Assembly: GCA_002682825.1 (NCBI GenBank)
Contig: NOKP01000046.1
Coordinates: 62,001-126,000 of the forward strand
DNA from: Neonectria sp. B-13
Taxonomy: Eukaryota; Ascomycota; Sordariomycetes; Hypocreales; Nectriaceae
Reading direction: 5' to 3'
DNA length: 64,000 bases
Below are positions 12,560 through 23,681 of this stretch, in pieces (within the stretch, counting starts at the first letter, position 1; the number at the start of each line of letters is the position of its first letter). The notes under the pieces are model-generated. The model did not search any database, was not told the origin of the DNA, and saw only the letters and a list, made by a program, of their open reading frames with translations. The position numbers and the translations under genes are program-made.

Positions 12560-13660
12560 GATAAGAGTATTTATCCTTTTTGTACTAAAGAAAGATAGAG
12601 GAATTAGGATTTATATAGACTATTAAGGCTTAAATATAATTATAATTAAAAATTAATACTTACTATCCTTAATTAGCAATCTACTTAATAGACTAACTAA
12701 AGCTAAATAAATCTTAAAAATTAACATTTAAGATGCTTATTACTATATCTATATTAAGCTAGAAAACCAATAAAAGATAATATTCTATACTTATTATAGT
12801 TACTTTAAGTATACTATTATACCCTTTAAACTAACTAATATACTAACTACTTTTTAGGCATATATTTACTAAGTACTTACTAGATTACTAAATACCTACT
12901 ATATTATATACCTTAATAATATTATTATATACTCTTAAACTAAAGAATAATATACTAAGGATATTAAAGAAATACTTTAGTAATTATAGAATTTCTAACT
13001 CTATATAAAGCTATTAAAATATACCTTCTATTAATAAGAAATCAAATTCCTTAGGTATATTATAGGCTAGAAAGGTCTAAAGATAAAGCCTAGTAAAGTC
13101 TAAGTAATTACTAAATAGCTACTATTAGAAAATATTAAAAATGTTTAAGTCTTCTAAGGATTCTATAACTTCTACTAAAAGTTTATCCTAAAATACTTAG
13201 GGATTATAGTACTTATAATAGTATTACTAAAAGAAGACTAAAAGTAGAAAAAGTTCTATTAGAGAAAGAAAGAAGAAGGAGTATTCCTTAAGCTAAAATA
13301 AGCCTTTTACTTAATAACTATTCTCTAACATTAAAACCCCTTAAAATATATATAGATAGAAATAGATATATCCCTATAAGCAATCTTAAGGATCCTTACC
13401 TAACTATTAAGAGACTAATAGTAACTAGTTATATATATATTATATAAGCTTATAGAGATAGAGTAATAATAAAGTATAAGCTAATAAGAGCTCCTAATAA
13501 TTATTAAAAGCCTTAAATACTAAAGTCATTATCTACTAAAGCTCTCTAATGAATTCCTTATATTAATAGATTACTAAGCCCTTAAGGGGATAATTATAGC
13601 ACTAATATAAGATTTTTATAAAAGGCTTATAAAATAAGTATATAGATTAGTACTATTTAA
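12560..13660 (+). pseudogene. pol: Reverse transcriptase and RNase H of the 7.4-kb Gypsy element (RIP-dead)
   Basis: From 12564 the frame reads FVLKKDRGIRIYIDY, a mutated form of the conserved fungal Gypsy block around the first catalytic Asp. It is followed by a block equivalent to FEYLVMPFGLTNAP and by YLNNIIIYS at 12909-12935, which is YLDD with both Asp codons changed to Asn by G-to-A. RNase H follows; its start (about 13360) reads IEID-I-S, corresponding to the ETDAS block. No indels were needed to follow the frame through these blocks, but stops are frequent, mostly TAA/TAG at former Gln/Trp codons. It is catalytically dead. Confidence 0.85.
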
Positions 13661-14199
13661 TTTTAATATTAAATATTACCCTAGGAAACTAAACCTAATA
13701 GATAGATTATCCTAAAGGCTAAACTATATAGAAAGAGAGGTAATATATAATAATATACTATTTATCTTAGTAATAAAACTAAAGATTATAGATAAGCTAC
13801 TACTAAATATATACTAAATAGTTATAGGCCTAAAAGGTAAAATAGAAACTATATAAGTATATATTATAGTAGTATAGATAAGCCTAATTAGCTCTATAAA
13901 GTATAAAGTCAAAAAGAAGGGATAGACTTTACCCTAGGACCTTACCTAGATCTAAGACAATTAGGCAAACCTAATATAAGAAGTATCTATCTTTATAGTT
14001 ACTTAAGCCAAAAGATAGGTAAGTATAACTACTAAATAGTTAGAGAATGCTTAGTAAGAAATAGCTATTAATAAAAGCTAAGAGAATTCAACTAGAGCTA
14101 GGATTATTAATCTAAAATAATACATTCTATATTAAGTTATAAGAGAAATTATAGAAAGTAAAATAGTATTATTATTATAATTATTACTAAGTTTAGAAG

Positions 14200-15660
14200 G
14201 ATTAGTCTAAGGACTATAGGCTAATAACTAGCTCTATAAATAATAGTTAGTAAAGGTTTAGTAAGCTATTAAAAAGTTAAAGAATTATTATTATAACTAA
14301 TAAAGCATTCTATTCTTTAAGAGGAGATTAATTATTCCTATATAAGAAGCACTAAGAATAGAAATCCTATAAAGACATTATAATAATCCAAGAGCTAATT
14401 ATATAAGAACTATAAAGACCCTTAAGTTAGTTAATAGAAAATTCTATTAGAATAGAATTAAAAAAGATATAATAAACTATACTATACAATATTAACTTTA
14501 TTAAAGTATATATACACTAAGATATAAACCCTATAAGAAGTTATAATTACTCCTATTACTATTATACTCATTCTAGGAAATCAGTATAAACTTCCTTATA
14601 AACTTACTAAATAGTACCTAAGTAAATAGTAAGGAATATAATATAATCCTTATTATTATATATTAAATAATAAAATACATAATATTCATCCTATACAAAA
14701 AGACTCTTACTATAGTATAGTTAGTATAATTACTTTATAAGTATATAGAATACAAATTTAAAAGCCTAAAGAGTATTATAAATAACTAAGATAAACTCCT
14801 TATAAGCTAATTCTAGAAAGAATTAATAATCAAATAGGCAATCTATTACTAACTATCTACTATATACTACTTACAAACTAATAACCAAATAGAAAGAATA
14901 AACTAAGTAATTAGAAAGTACTTATAAATCTTTATAAAAAGAGCTTTAAAGAGATAAATAATATAGCTTCTAAAGGTAGAATTTATATATAATAATTATT
15001 AATATAATAGTATTAAGATATTACTAATATAAGTACTTTATAACTATTATTTATAAGTAGTAGAATATATACTATAATACTTAAAAGTAACTATTTAAAG
15101 AGTTATTAAATAAATTAAGAACTTTTACTAAGTATATAATAAAGTATATAAATACTAGAAATAAGTAATAGAATTATAAGTAAGAAACTATAATAAAAGA
15201 TATATTAAATAAGAATTTCAAGTAGATTAAATAATTAGACTATTAATATATAATTTCTATTTTAAATATAAAAAGCTAATACCTAAGTTCATTCAAGTAA
15301 TAATAATAGAATAGATTAGGAAATAAGCATACTAAGTCTATTTACTAAAACAATACTAATAAATATATAATATCTTCCTAGTCTTCTTTATTAAGCTCTA
15401 GCATAAAGCCTAAAGAATGCTTAATAAATACTTAAAGAAGCTACTAAAACTAAAGAAAGAAGAAAATAAATAGAAAGTCAAGGAAATTATTACTAATAAG
15501 AAGATTAACTAAGATACATTTTACCTAGTAAAATAGGCAAGATAGCTAATAGAATATAATACATAGAAACCCTTAGTTTACTTAGAAAATATAATAAAGT
15601 TAATATAATAATATTATTAGTAAAAGAAGAAAATATATAGAAAATAGAATAATTAATAAT
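14200..15660 (+). pseudogene. pol: Integrase and C-terminal tail of the 7.4-kb Gypsy element (RIP-dead)
   Basis: The end of the catalytic core is recognised at 14871-14910, where the frame reads LQTNNQIERIN, the RIP product of the canonical Gypsy block HPQTDGQTERVN that carries the catalytic Glu. The GPY-like and chromodomain-like tail is inferred around 15480-15600 from the reading frame and its position. Inactive. Confidence 0.75.
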
Positions 15661-15699
15661 TCAAACAAACCACTAAAATAATAACATTAATATAATAAG

Positions 15700-17213
15700 C
15701 ACTTACCTCAAAAAGAAACCAAATACTAATAAAAAACAAATCTATAAAAACAATTATAAAATATATATACTACTACTATAATAATAAGAACTTAATAAAC
15801 CTTTAGTAACCTTCCTTAGTATTATAAAACTCCTTCTCCTTAGCTAAACAATAAATATTCTTAAATTCAGTAAAAAGTACTACCTCTCTAGTAAGATTAG
15901 ATTTAGCCTTTTCTACTAAATACTAATCATTAAAGCTATTAAACTCTTTACTATTATTATTACTCAAATTATTATTATTACTACTATTAATACTATTACT
16001 ATTAATACTATCTAAGCTATTATTAATATTATCCTTATTAATATTCTTCTTTAGGCAAATAGGAGCTAAATACTTACTATAATAAAGAAGAGTAATACTA
16101 AGAAAAGCAATAATAGACTAAAAAGAACTATTATCCTTATACTACTTAATCAAAGCCTTAATAATAATAGAAAAGCTCTTAAAGAACTAATATAAAAAAC
16201 CCTTATAAGTAATACCTTTAATAGATATATATTTAGTAACTACTAAACTATAAAGAGCAAACAATAAAAGATAAAGAATTAAGTTATCTTAGTAATAAAG
16301 TAGTATAATAAAGATAAAATAGATATAAAGAGTATTATAATCTTTATAATTAATAAGACTAAACTCAACCTTAGTATAAAGTACTTAGATCTATATAAAA
16401 GTAAGAGCCTCCTAGTATAAGAATAAGACCATATTATTATTATTAGATTAAATATTCATTAGGTTTTCAGTAAAATCAAAAATATTATATTATACAGTAA
16501 AAGCAAAGTAGATAGTATACTAAATGTACTAGTAGTCAAAAGATAAAAGAGAGTTAGATAAACTATTAGTATTATAAGAACTAATATAATAAAGAAAGTT
16601 CTAATACTATTAAGCTATAAGTACTAACTCTAAAGGAATCTAAGTAAATAAAAGTTAGTATATTTACTAAACTATTAATAAATAATTAATAAACCTAACT
16701 ATACTTTTTTTTAGTACTTTTATATATTATACAATAGAAAAGCAAGAAACTATAATTATAAGAATACTAAAAATCATAGTATTTCTACTTTATACAATAA
16801 GAATAAAGAATTACCCTATAAAGTATTACTAAAAACTAATTATTAAAGAATAGAAATTCAGTCTTAAACTAGAAAGAGAACTCCTTTAATACTATAATAA
16901 TAATTCCAAGAATAAACATTATTAAGAACTTACTAAAGGATCAATAATAATAAAAGAGAAAAAGAAAGACTAAGGTACAAAAGAAGTAAGATAATTAAAG
17001 AAAAATCAGCAAAAGTATAATATAAAAAAAATTCTCAATAATAATAATAATTATAGAAAGAAAATAGACTCTATATAAATAAACATAAAGTACATATAGT
17101 AACTAAGTAAAGTACTAGTAAAATCTCAGTAAATAATCATTAATTACTTATACTACTATAAAAATAAGTATAGACTATTAGTTAAGCTATAGCTTATACC
17201 TTAGGATAAGGCT
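15700..17213 (-). other. Extra internal segment of the Gypsy element with possible antisense coding
   Basis: Between the end of pol (about 15660) and the polypurine tract lies about 1.5 kb that matches no standard Gypsy domain. On the minus strand it contains longer readable stretches than on the plus strand, for example an Asn/Ser-rich segment around 15950-16060 followed by a stretch reading EVVLFTEFKNIYCLAKEKEF near 15820-15890, still interrupted by TAA/TAG. No family is recognised. It could be a captured gene or an antisense accessory ORF; it could also be untranslated sequence. Confidence 0.35.
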
Positions 17214-17232
17214 TAAGAAAGGGAAAAGTAAT

Positions 17233-17424
17233 TATAATAGTTAATACCTATATTAATTACCTAATACCTATGCTCTAACCTTATATAAGAGTAGGTCTAG
17301 GGCCCCCTTTTAAAAATACACTTAGTAAGCACTCTATAAGTACTTATCAAGTAGAACCTTTACAATATACTAATACCTACCTTTATAATCTCTGTATTAC
17401 ACCCTGGTTATACCAACCCTTATA
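17233..17424 (+). repeat. 3' LTR of the 7.4-kb Gypsy element
   Basis: 192 bp, starting tataatag and ending cccttata. It is followed by the right target duplication TTACC. Confidence 0.85.
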
Positions 17425-17773
17425 TTACCTAATTGAATTTTTATCTACTAAGACTTATAAAGGTCTTTAGACCTACTTATCTTAACTTTCTACCTTTCTA
17501 TTTCTAGCTTTTTAACTAAAAGAACTAAAAATATAAGATAAATATCTATATAGAGCTAATCTAAGCTAAAATCTAGTAAAAATGAAATATAAAAATATTT
17601 AAAATAAAAGTATACCTTACTCTAGGTATAATATTTATATATAAGAGCTTAATATAAATATAAACTCTAAGTATATAATAAGACTAATCTACTTATTTAG
17701 ATCTTCTATAAGGTTATATTATAAGGCCTAATAATAGTTATTATAATACTCTTAAAATTTAATAAGTTGTTCT

Positions 17774-17973
17774 ACTAGTTCTTATTTAGATATAATAGTC
17801 CTTAGTAGTATATACCTAGAGAAGGGGCTAAAGGTTAAACAGTATAAAAGAAAACAGAAAAAACAATAGTATTACTAGCTCTTATTTAGATATAATAGTC
17901 CTTAGTAGTATATATCTAGAGAAGGGGCTAAAGGTTAAATAGTATAAAAGAAAATAGAAAAAACAATAGTATA
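17774..17973. repeat. 100-bp tandem duplication
   Basis: 17774-17873 and 17874-17973 are near-identical 100-bp units beginning actagttcttatttagata / actagctcttatttagata. They duplicate the terminal part of repeat copy C. Confidence 0.8.
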
Positions 17974-18991
17974 ATAAGCTTAATACTTAAGCCTAAGGTA
18001 ATAATAACTTAAGAAAATAAAAGTTTCTACTATAAAGTTAAAATATAAGTTTTACTACTCTAATTAGTTAGAAAAGCTAAATCTTAGAAAAGCTAGATCT
18101 TAGAAAAGCTAGATCTTAGAAAAGCTAAACCTTAAAAAAGCTAGATCTTAGAAAAAGCTAAAACCCCTTAGAATAAAAGCTTAGTCTATAAGGCTTTATA
18201 CTTTCTAGATTATCCTTTTACATTTTATTTAACCTTCTATATAATATAAAGACTATATAACTAATTATATAAAATAACTACTTCCTTTTAAATTATACTA
18301 TAACCTAATAAGCCCTTACTAAGCTATACCTATAAGCTCTTATATAACTTATATAGTCTATTTTAAGTAGATCTAAGCCTTATTTCTAAGCTATAAATTA
18401 TAGTTTAAAAGTCTAATCTATAAGATATAAAAGAGATTAAAATCAATTAATACTCTAAGACTAAAGAATTAATTTAATTAGTAGTCTTTAGTTATTATAT
18501 CCTACTATAAGATAGAATCTAATCTAATAAAGTAATAATCTAATAGATTATAATAAAATAAGTCTTTCTAAAGGGGCTAGCTTTAAAGCTAGAAAGGAAT
18601 AATAATACTATTAATATAGAAAAAAGGTTTATTAATAGTCTAAAGTATAATAACTATATCTTATAGATTATATAGCTAATAAGTAATACTATAATAACTA
18701 ACCTATAACTAAAGGAGTAATAACTATATTAAAAAGTAAGAGAATCCTATGGTTATCTTTAATATTAGCTATAAAGTATAGAGGGATTTAGCAGAGGGAG
18801 TTCTAGGAAGCCTAATAGTTATTCCTAGTATTAGTGGACTAATAGTAGCTATTATAGAGAGGGCAAAAGTCAATAATTAGGTTCAAAACCCAAAGATCTA
18901 TCCCCCTATTAAGCTTAAGCAAAGGAAACATATGACTGTTTAGTGCAATTACAGATAAGCAGAAACAGTAGTCCAAACAGTAGTTTCAACA
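17883..18991 (-). repeat. 1.1-kb repeat family, copy C (inverted)
   Basis: Inverse copy of A and B, 1109 bp, with its TGTTGAAAC start at 18991 on the minus strand. It keeps more G and C than A and B, so it is closer to the ancestral sequence. It carries a roughly 51-bp segment (about 18800-18850) missing from A and B, and about six 16-bp units at 18070-18162. A motif AAGAGCTAGTA flanks both ends, suggesting either a target duplication or an adjoining tandem copy. Confidence 0.7.
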
Positions 18992-20745
18992 GTGCTACTA
19001 GCTCTTATATAAGATGCTTAACTGGATCTAGCTTATTATTCTCTACCTAAGGTAAGAATTCTAAGGTTATATTAAAGATTATATTTAGGTTAAGGCTTTT
19101 ATAGTTTGGAATAAAGACTGAATCTACTATATCTATAGTAATACTAATATCTAATATAGTTTACTCTTTGTCTTTTAGTAGTAAAGGACTGGCTAAGGGA
19201 AGGAATTCTAAAATATTTATATAATTAAGTCCTAGTATATCTATAGGATTAGTTAGAAAATAAGGATTAGTAAATAGATCTACTTATTTTAGCAGTAGAA
19301 AGAGATAAGAAACAATACCTCAAATGGATAATAGTCCCTTAGTAAGGTATATAGAAATGCATTATATAAGTATCTTAGTTAGTTAGTCTAAAGCTATACT
19401 AGATAGTATATATATAGTTAGACAGTTTAGTATTTAGTATCTCTTAATAAGGAAGTATCTTATAAGGTTAATTATTAAGTTAAAAGTAGGAAAGAATATT
19501 AGTAAGATATTAAAAAGGCTTATAGTTAGCTTAGCAATTAGTATTATAGAAGATAAAGGTTTAACTTAGAATTAAGTAAAGATTTGAATATAATTATAGA
19601 ATTCTTTCTTAGTAAACAAAAGCAAAGACTTAAGCTTTAAACTTAATAAGCTTATTTCTTTTGTCTTTTTACAGTAAGAAGCTCTTTAGTTATTCTCTCT
19701 TAAGATAATAATCAAAAGAAAAAAACCCTCTCTCTTCTTCCCTACTTAACCTTCCTTATAATAGCCCCCTTCTATACCCAATTATATCCCTACTAGCAAC
19801 TAGCTAGCCCATTTAGCCTTTAGCTCTTACTATATTATTTAGTAGTTCTATCTAATTCTTATTAAAAGACTAAGTTATAGAAGTTAGTATATATTATATT
19901 ATATTATATAGAAGCTATATTCTATTGCTTTACTTATTTCTACTCTATATCTATTATAGCCTTTTCTATAGATATAGTATATTTTTAAGGCTTATTATAC
20001 TTATACCTTTCTAGGACTATAATAGAACAAGTATTATTTATAATATAATAATAGAATACTTAGAAAATAGAGTTTTAAGGAACTATACTTAAATATATTA
20101 GGTTATAAGTTTAGTAATATAATTAAGATTACTAAAGTTAAAGTTATTAAAATCTACTCCTTTTAATATAAAACTTATTATAATCCTTTAATAATATTTA
20201 TATTATATAATATACATTTGAATAAATATACAATTGATTTAGTATATATTGTAAAAATCTAATCATTTATATATAAAGCAATATTTTAATAAGCTTTAAA
20301 AGTAATATAAGTGCTAAATAAGGTCTAGGGTATACTTAGCTTATACTATTCCTAAAGTGGTTTAGATCTAACTGTAAAATTGAATATAGTTTAGTTTTAA
20401 CTGCTAAATTCTAATTGAGTGCTAGATACTAAGTTGATAATAAGATTAATAACTTATAAGATAATTATAATAATAATAAGAAGGAAAAGAATATTAATAT
20501 ATATATATAATGAATTATAAGTCCTTATTATATGTTTAGATCTTATGCTTAATCATTTTACTATCTATTTGACTTTTAGTCTAAGTTGATTAAGTAGTAA
20601 TAGTATCTTATTTAAAGAAATAAAGGTATTAATATATTATTATTTAGTAATATTCTTTATAGTTAAAATACTTATTTATTAAACTAGTATTCTTTATTAG
20701 ATATAAGTTAATTAATTTAAAGTTTAATCCTTTTCAATACTATTG

Positions 20746-23582
20746 AGTCTAGACCCTTAGTGCAGAAAATGACCAGAAAATCCAAAACGCTCAACCCAAA
20801 CCGATGATTGTACCCTGGCTAACTCCTGTTACCTTGCCTTCTTGACTCAAAAAGCTACAAGAGGCTTACGCTCCCCTATACATGCAAATCCAATTCCTCT
20901 TCTTTGCTAGTCTCTGCTGCATTACCTTACATTAACACGCACTGAGCTCCAACGTGATGGCTAACGTGTGGTTTTCTTCTATTTATTTACCAGTCATAGG
21001 CTGACTATGGATAGTGTCCAGCCATTTCCATACTCATCCGTATAGTCAACTGATCCTTTTATCCATTTGATCCGATTTCAGTAGACGGCACGCCATATAC
21101 AAGAAACTTCGCCGATGGACCCTCCCAAAGAGTACCAACGACCCCTAGCGAATCCTCTCCATCGACGTCAGCCAAAACCATACTAGGACGGCCAATACCT
21201 CTGGGCAACATTTCAATATTGGTATACATGGAGCTGATGCTGCGCACTGGCTTGCAAGACAACCAATGGGTGGGCACCATAACGCGTGATTTAAGGACAA
21301 GACCTCTTCACTACGACCACATTAACTACTACTATTGACGGATTCATTTTCCCGTTATCTGAGTGTCAACCTAGCAAAAACGGACAAGGGTCTGCAGCAA
21401 TATGCACCCTGGTTCATGGCGACATGTACCCGAATGACAACCCTGGCTCAACCACCTCCCTGTGGAGCTATCCGCGCAAAGGATGATCATAGCTGGTAAG
21501 CCATTAGTGCGCAACGGAGCGTAGTAAACTGACCGCTCAGCGAAGCAACCCACTGGAGGATCATGACCAGCGGAATATTTGGGCCGTCTCCTCACAAAGA
21601 TGTACTGCTTCCTTCATAGGGACCAGGGGATAACATCAACTGCTTCACCTCACTGGATACTGCCTATCGGACCCTGGGTAACAGATATCGATATCGATCG
21701 CTCTGCCTACTTCATGTAAAGGCATCGGAGACTGGACAAGACTTTGACAGCAAGAATCTAAGAAAGAGACACCCTTACACCTTACTCATCAAGAGAGCGC
21801 AAATACAAGGCGAATTAAAAACCGGATGTTACTCTTTGGAATGATACACAGTTGCCAAACTATCTCGCCAAAGTCTTGGAATCTGCACGTTGGACGCTCG
21901 ACTTCATAGGTGTCTAGGGTGATTAGACAATGGCTCTACCCACACATGCCCAAGATAAGGCGACGAATCTGATCCTTGGGCTCAATGTTATGCAAGTAGA
22001 TGCTTAGGCTATCTTTGTTGGCCTTCTGTCGAATGAGATCACTTTCGTACTCATAGAGCAGTCTATTAGAGAACTTATCAAATTACACAAAGGAATGCTA
22101 GGATAATTTAGCAGTATGAAGCAAAGCTACGAAAGATATGAGAGATGGATCAGAGAACTTATACTTAAAACTAATCCTTCTGCACTCTGTATGCTTAGAA
22201 CTAATAGTATAGTTAACCTTATCGATGGAGAAAACATCCGATGACCTAAATAGAGGTTGCTGCAAGGAAGGGACGCGGAGCGTCTTTAGGCTTCCGCGAG
22301 GGTAAGTCAAAAGTCAGTCAAAACACGAGTAATTTCAGGATTAAAAGAACTAGTAGCTTTAGGGCGTTTTGATTAAAGGAATTATTTAAAACCACCTGAA
22401 AACACAATCTTATTTAGCTCTTAAATCCATTACCTAAGGTATTGATCTTCTTAACTTCCTGGTGGGCCTTGTCAGTTCCAGTCTCCGTTTTCTCTTAGGC
22501 TGATTTACACGGATTGTTGGAAATAGTCTCTAGCTAACAAAACATAGCAACGCCCGCACCATATCTAGACCTCAATGTCAGCTAGCCCCAACACACCATC
22601 ACACCATCACAATATTCGCGATACAAGTCCTAGCATTTATATTCACTGTACACCACTCAGCGCTGCCGCGGACCAAGCTTGGCTTTGCCTCACCCCCCAC
22701 TGTATCATGGTATTACTCCAATATTTTTGTTTCTTTCTCACGTCGTCGATTTCCTGTGCCAGCTTATCACCCCATGCGTCTGGTTTTATTAAATGACCTC
22801 TTCGCAGCCCTCATAACAGTCCGTCGCACCCACCACAAGTCGTCCCAAAGCTTAAATGACGGCCGTATCGATTCTGGCTCACACTTCAAGCAACATTCAT
22901 TCTTTTAAGTCGAGGAGCCTATGTCCTAGCGGTAGTATGGGCATTCAGAACATACATCTCTTTCCCTGCTCAAGCCGAATCGCACACTAATAAAAAACCA
23001 ATCACGGCGGATCTACGCAGGCCAGTGAACAACCCCAGGTCTATTCAACCCGCTGGCATCACCAACTATCTTCGCCAAGTTTGACCAGTTCATCGCAGAT
23101 ATGCGTTGCTGTTAGCCTGTGCATGAGAAGTTCTACAAATTTCTATTCGCAACAAGAGACCATTTGAATCTGGGCATAATTAATTCTTTGATGTGACACC
23201 ATGTCTTCAACTTCAAGAACGGCACCCGTAGGGACTGTGCCCTATTTGTGACAAGGCTACACCATTTCAAGAGCTTTCCGTTAAGAAGTAAGGTAAGTAT
23301 AAGCATCCACAGACATGCCACTCGGTTTTAATTCATCGCTCAGGTTTGTTGAAGACAATACCGTGAAATTTAAAGGGCTTTCTATGTTCGATGGTGGACC
23401 TGAATCACTGACATCGTCAGTTGCCGAGCTAAGACTGGCTTCGCCAACTACAGAATACTACCTACTTTGTCTCAAGAAACTCCGTGGACGATTTTGAAGC
23501 GACTCACCGCTGCTGTTATCTACCTTTCACTCTTAGAAAATGATGATGGGACGTCTGTCTAGCTTCTCTTGAAGCGAACGAA
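20746..23582. other. Left part of the gene island, no gene recognised
   Basis: Normal base composition returns at about 20746. Small frames are present on both strands (for example 21059-21280 minus, whose RPSMVLADVDGEDSLGVVG faintly resembles an FG-GAP/beta-propeller blade), but none could be extended, spliced or assigned. I regard the stretch as decayed or intergenic. Confidence 0.4.
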
Positions 23583-23681
23583 GGTGACTTGGCCGAGTGG
23601 TTAAGGCGCTGTGTTTAGGTTCTCAATCAGAAACCAGACCCGCAGTGGGAAACCGCGCAAGTTCGAACCTTGCAGTCATCA
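23583..23681 (+). tRNA. tRNA-Leu (anticodon TAG), intron-containing
   Basis: A full cloverleaf can be folded by eye. The acceptor stem GGTGACT pairs with AGTCATC at 23674-23680 (one G-U pair), with discriminator A at 23681. The D arm is GCC/GGC around the conserved GAGTGGTTAA loop. The anticodon stem CTGTG pairs with CGCAG at 23641-23645 and the T arm is GCAAG-TTCGAAC-CTTGC. The anticodon loop begins TT-TAG-G and is followed by about 20 nt of intron before the 3' half of the stem. A short variable arm of about 11 nt lies between the anticodon and T stems. The class II features and D-arm sequence are typical of fungal tRNA-Leu. A T5 run at 23686-23690 can serve as the Pol III terminator. Confidence 0.85.

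Larger units (their letters stand above)
10030..17424 (+). mobile_element. Complete RIP-inactivated Ty3/Gypsy LTR retrotransposon (7395 bp)
   Basis: Both LTRs are exactly 192 bp (10030-10221 and 17233-17424) and differ by transitions. The flanks are TTACT at 10025-10029 and TTACC at 17425-17429, a 5-bp target duplication with one RIP-type change. A polypurine run (AAGAAAGGGAAAAG, about 17214-17227) precedes the 3' LTR. The plus strand carries, in order, gag with a zinc knuckle, protease region, reverse transcriptase, RNase H, integrase and a probable chromodomain-like tail, which is the Ty3/Gypsy order. All frames are full of TAA/TAG stops and the element cannot encode protein. About 1.5 kb between the end of pol and the polypurine tract is unexplained. 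Confidence 0.9.
2541..20745. other. AT-rich, RIP-degraded repeat block (about 18 kb)
   Basis: From about 2540 to about 20745 the sequence is strongly AT-rich, full of TA steps and nearly free of CG. Where repeat copies can be compared (the LTR pair of the 7.4-kb element and three copies of a 1.1-kb repeat), most differences are C/T or G/A transitions. Stops in recognisable retroelement frames are those expected from CAA, CAG, CGA or TGG codons. This is the signature of repeat-induced point mutation. Sub-features are listed separately. Unlisted parts (2671-3824, 4595-5830, 8281-8884, 9421-10029, 17425-17773, 18992-20745) are AT-rich remnants in which I recognise no gene. The right edge is sharp, near 20745. 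Confidence 0.85.

Noticed and set aside
21371..21595. 74-codon minus-strand frame
   Set aside because: No domain, no splice partner and no start context.
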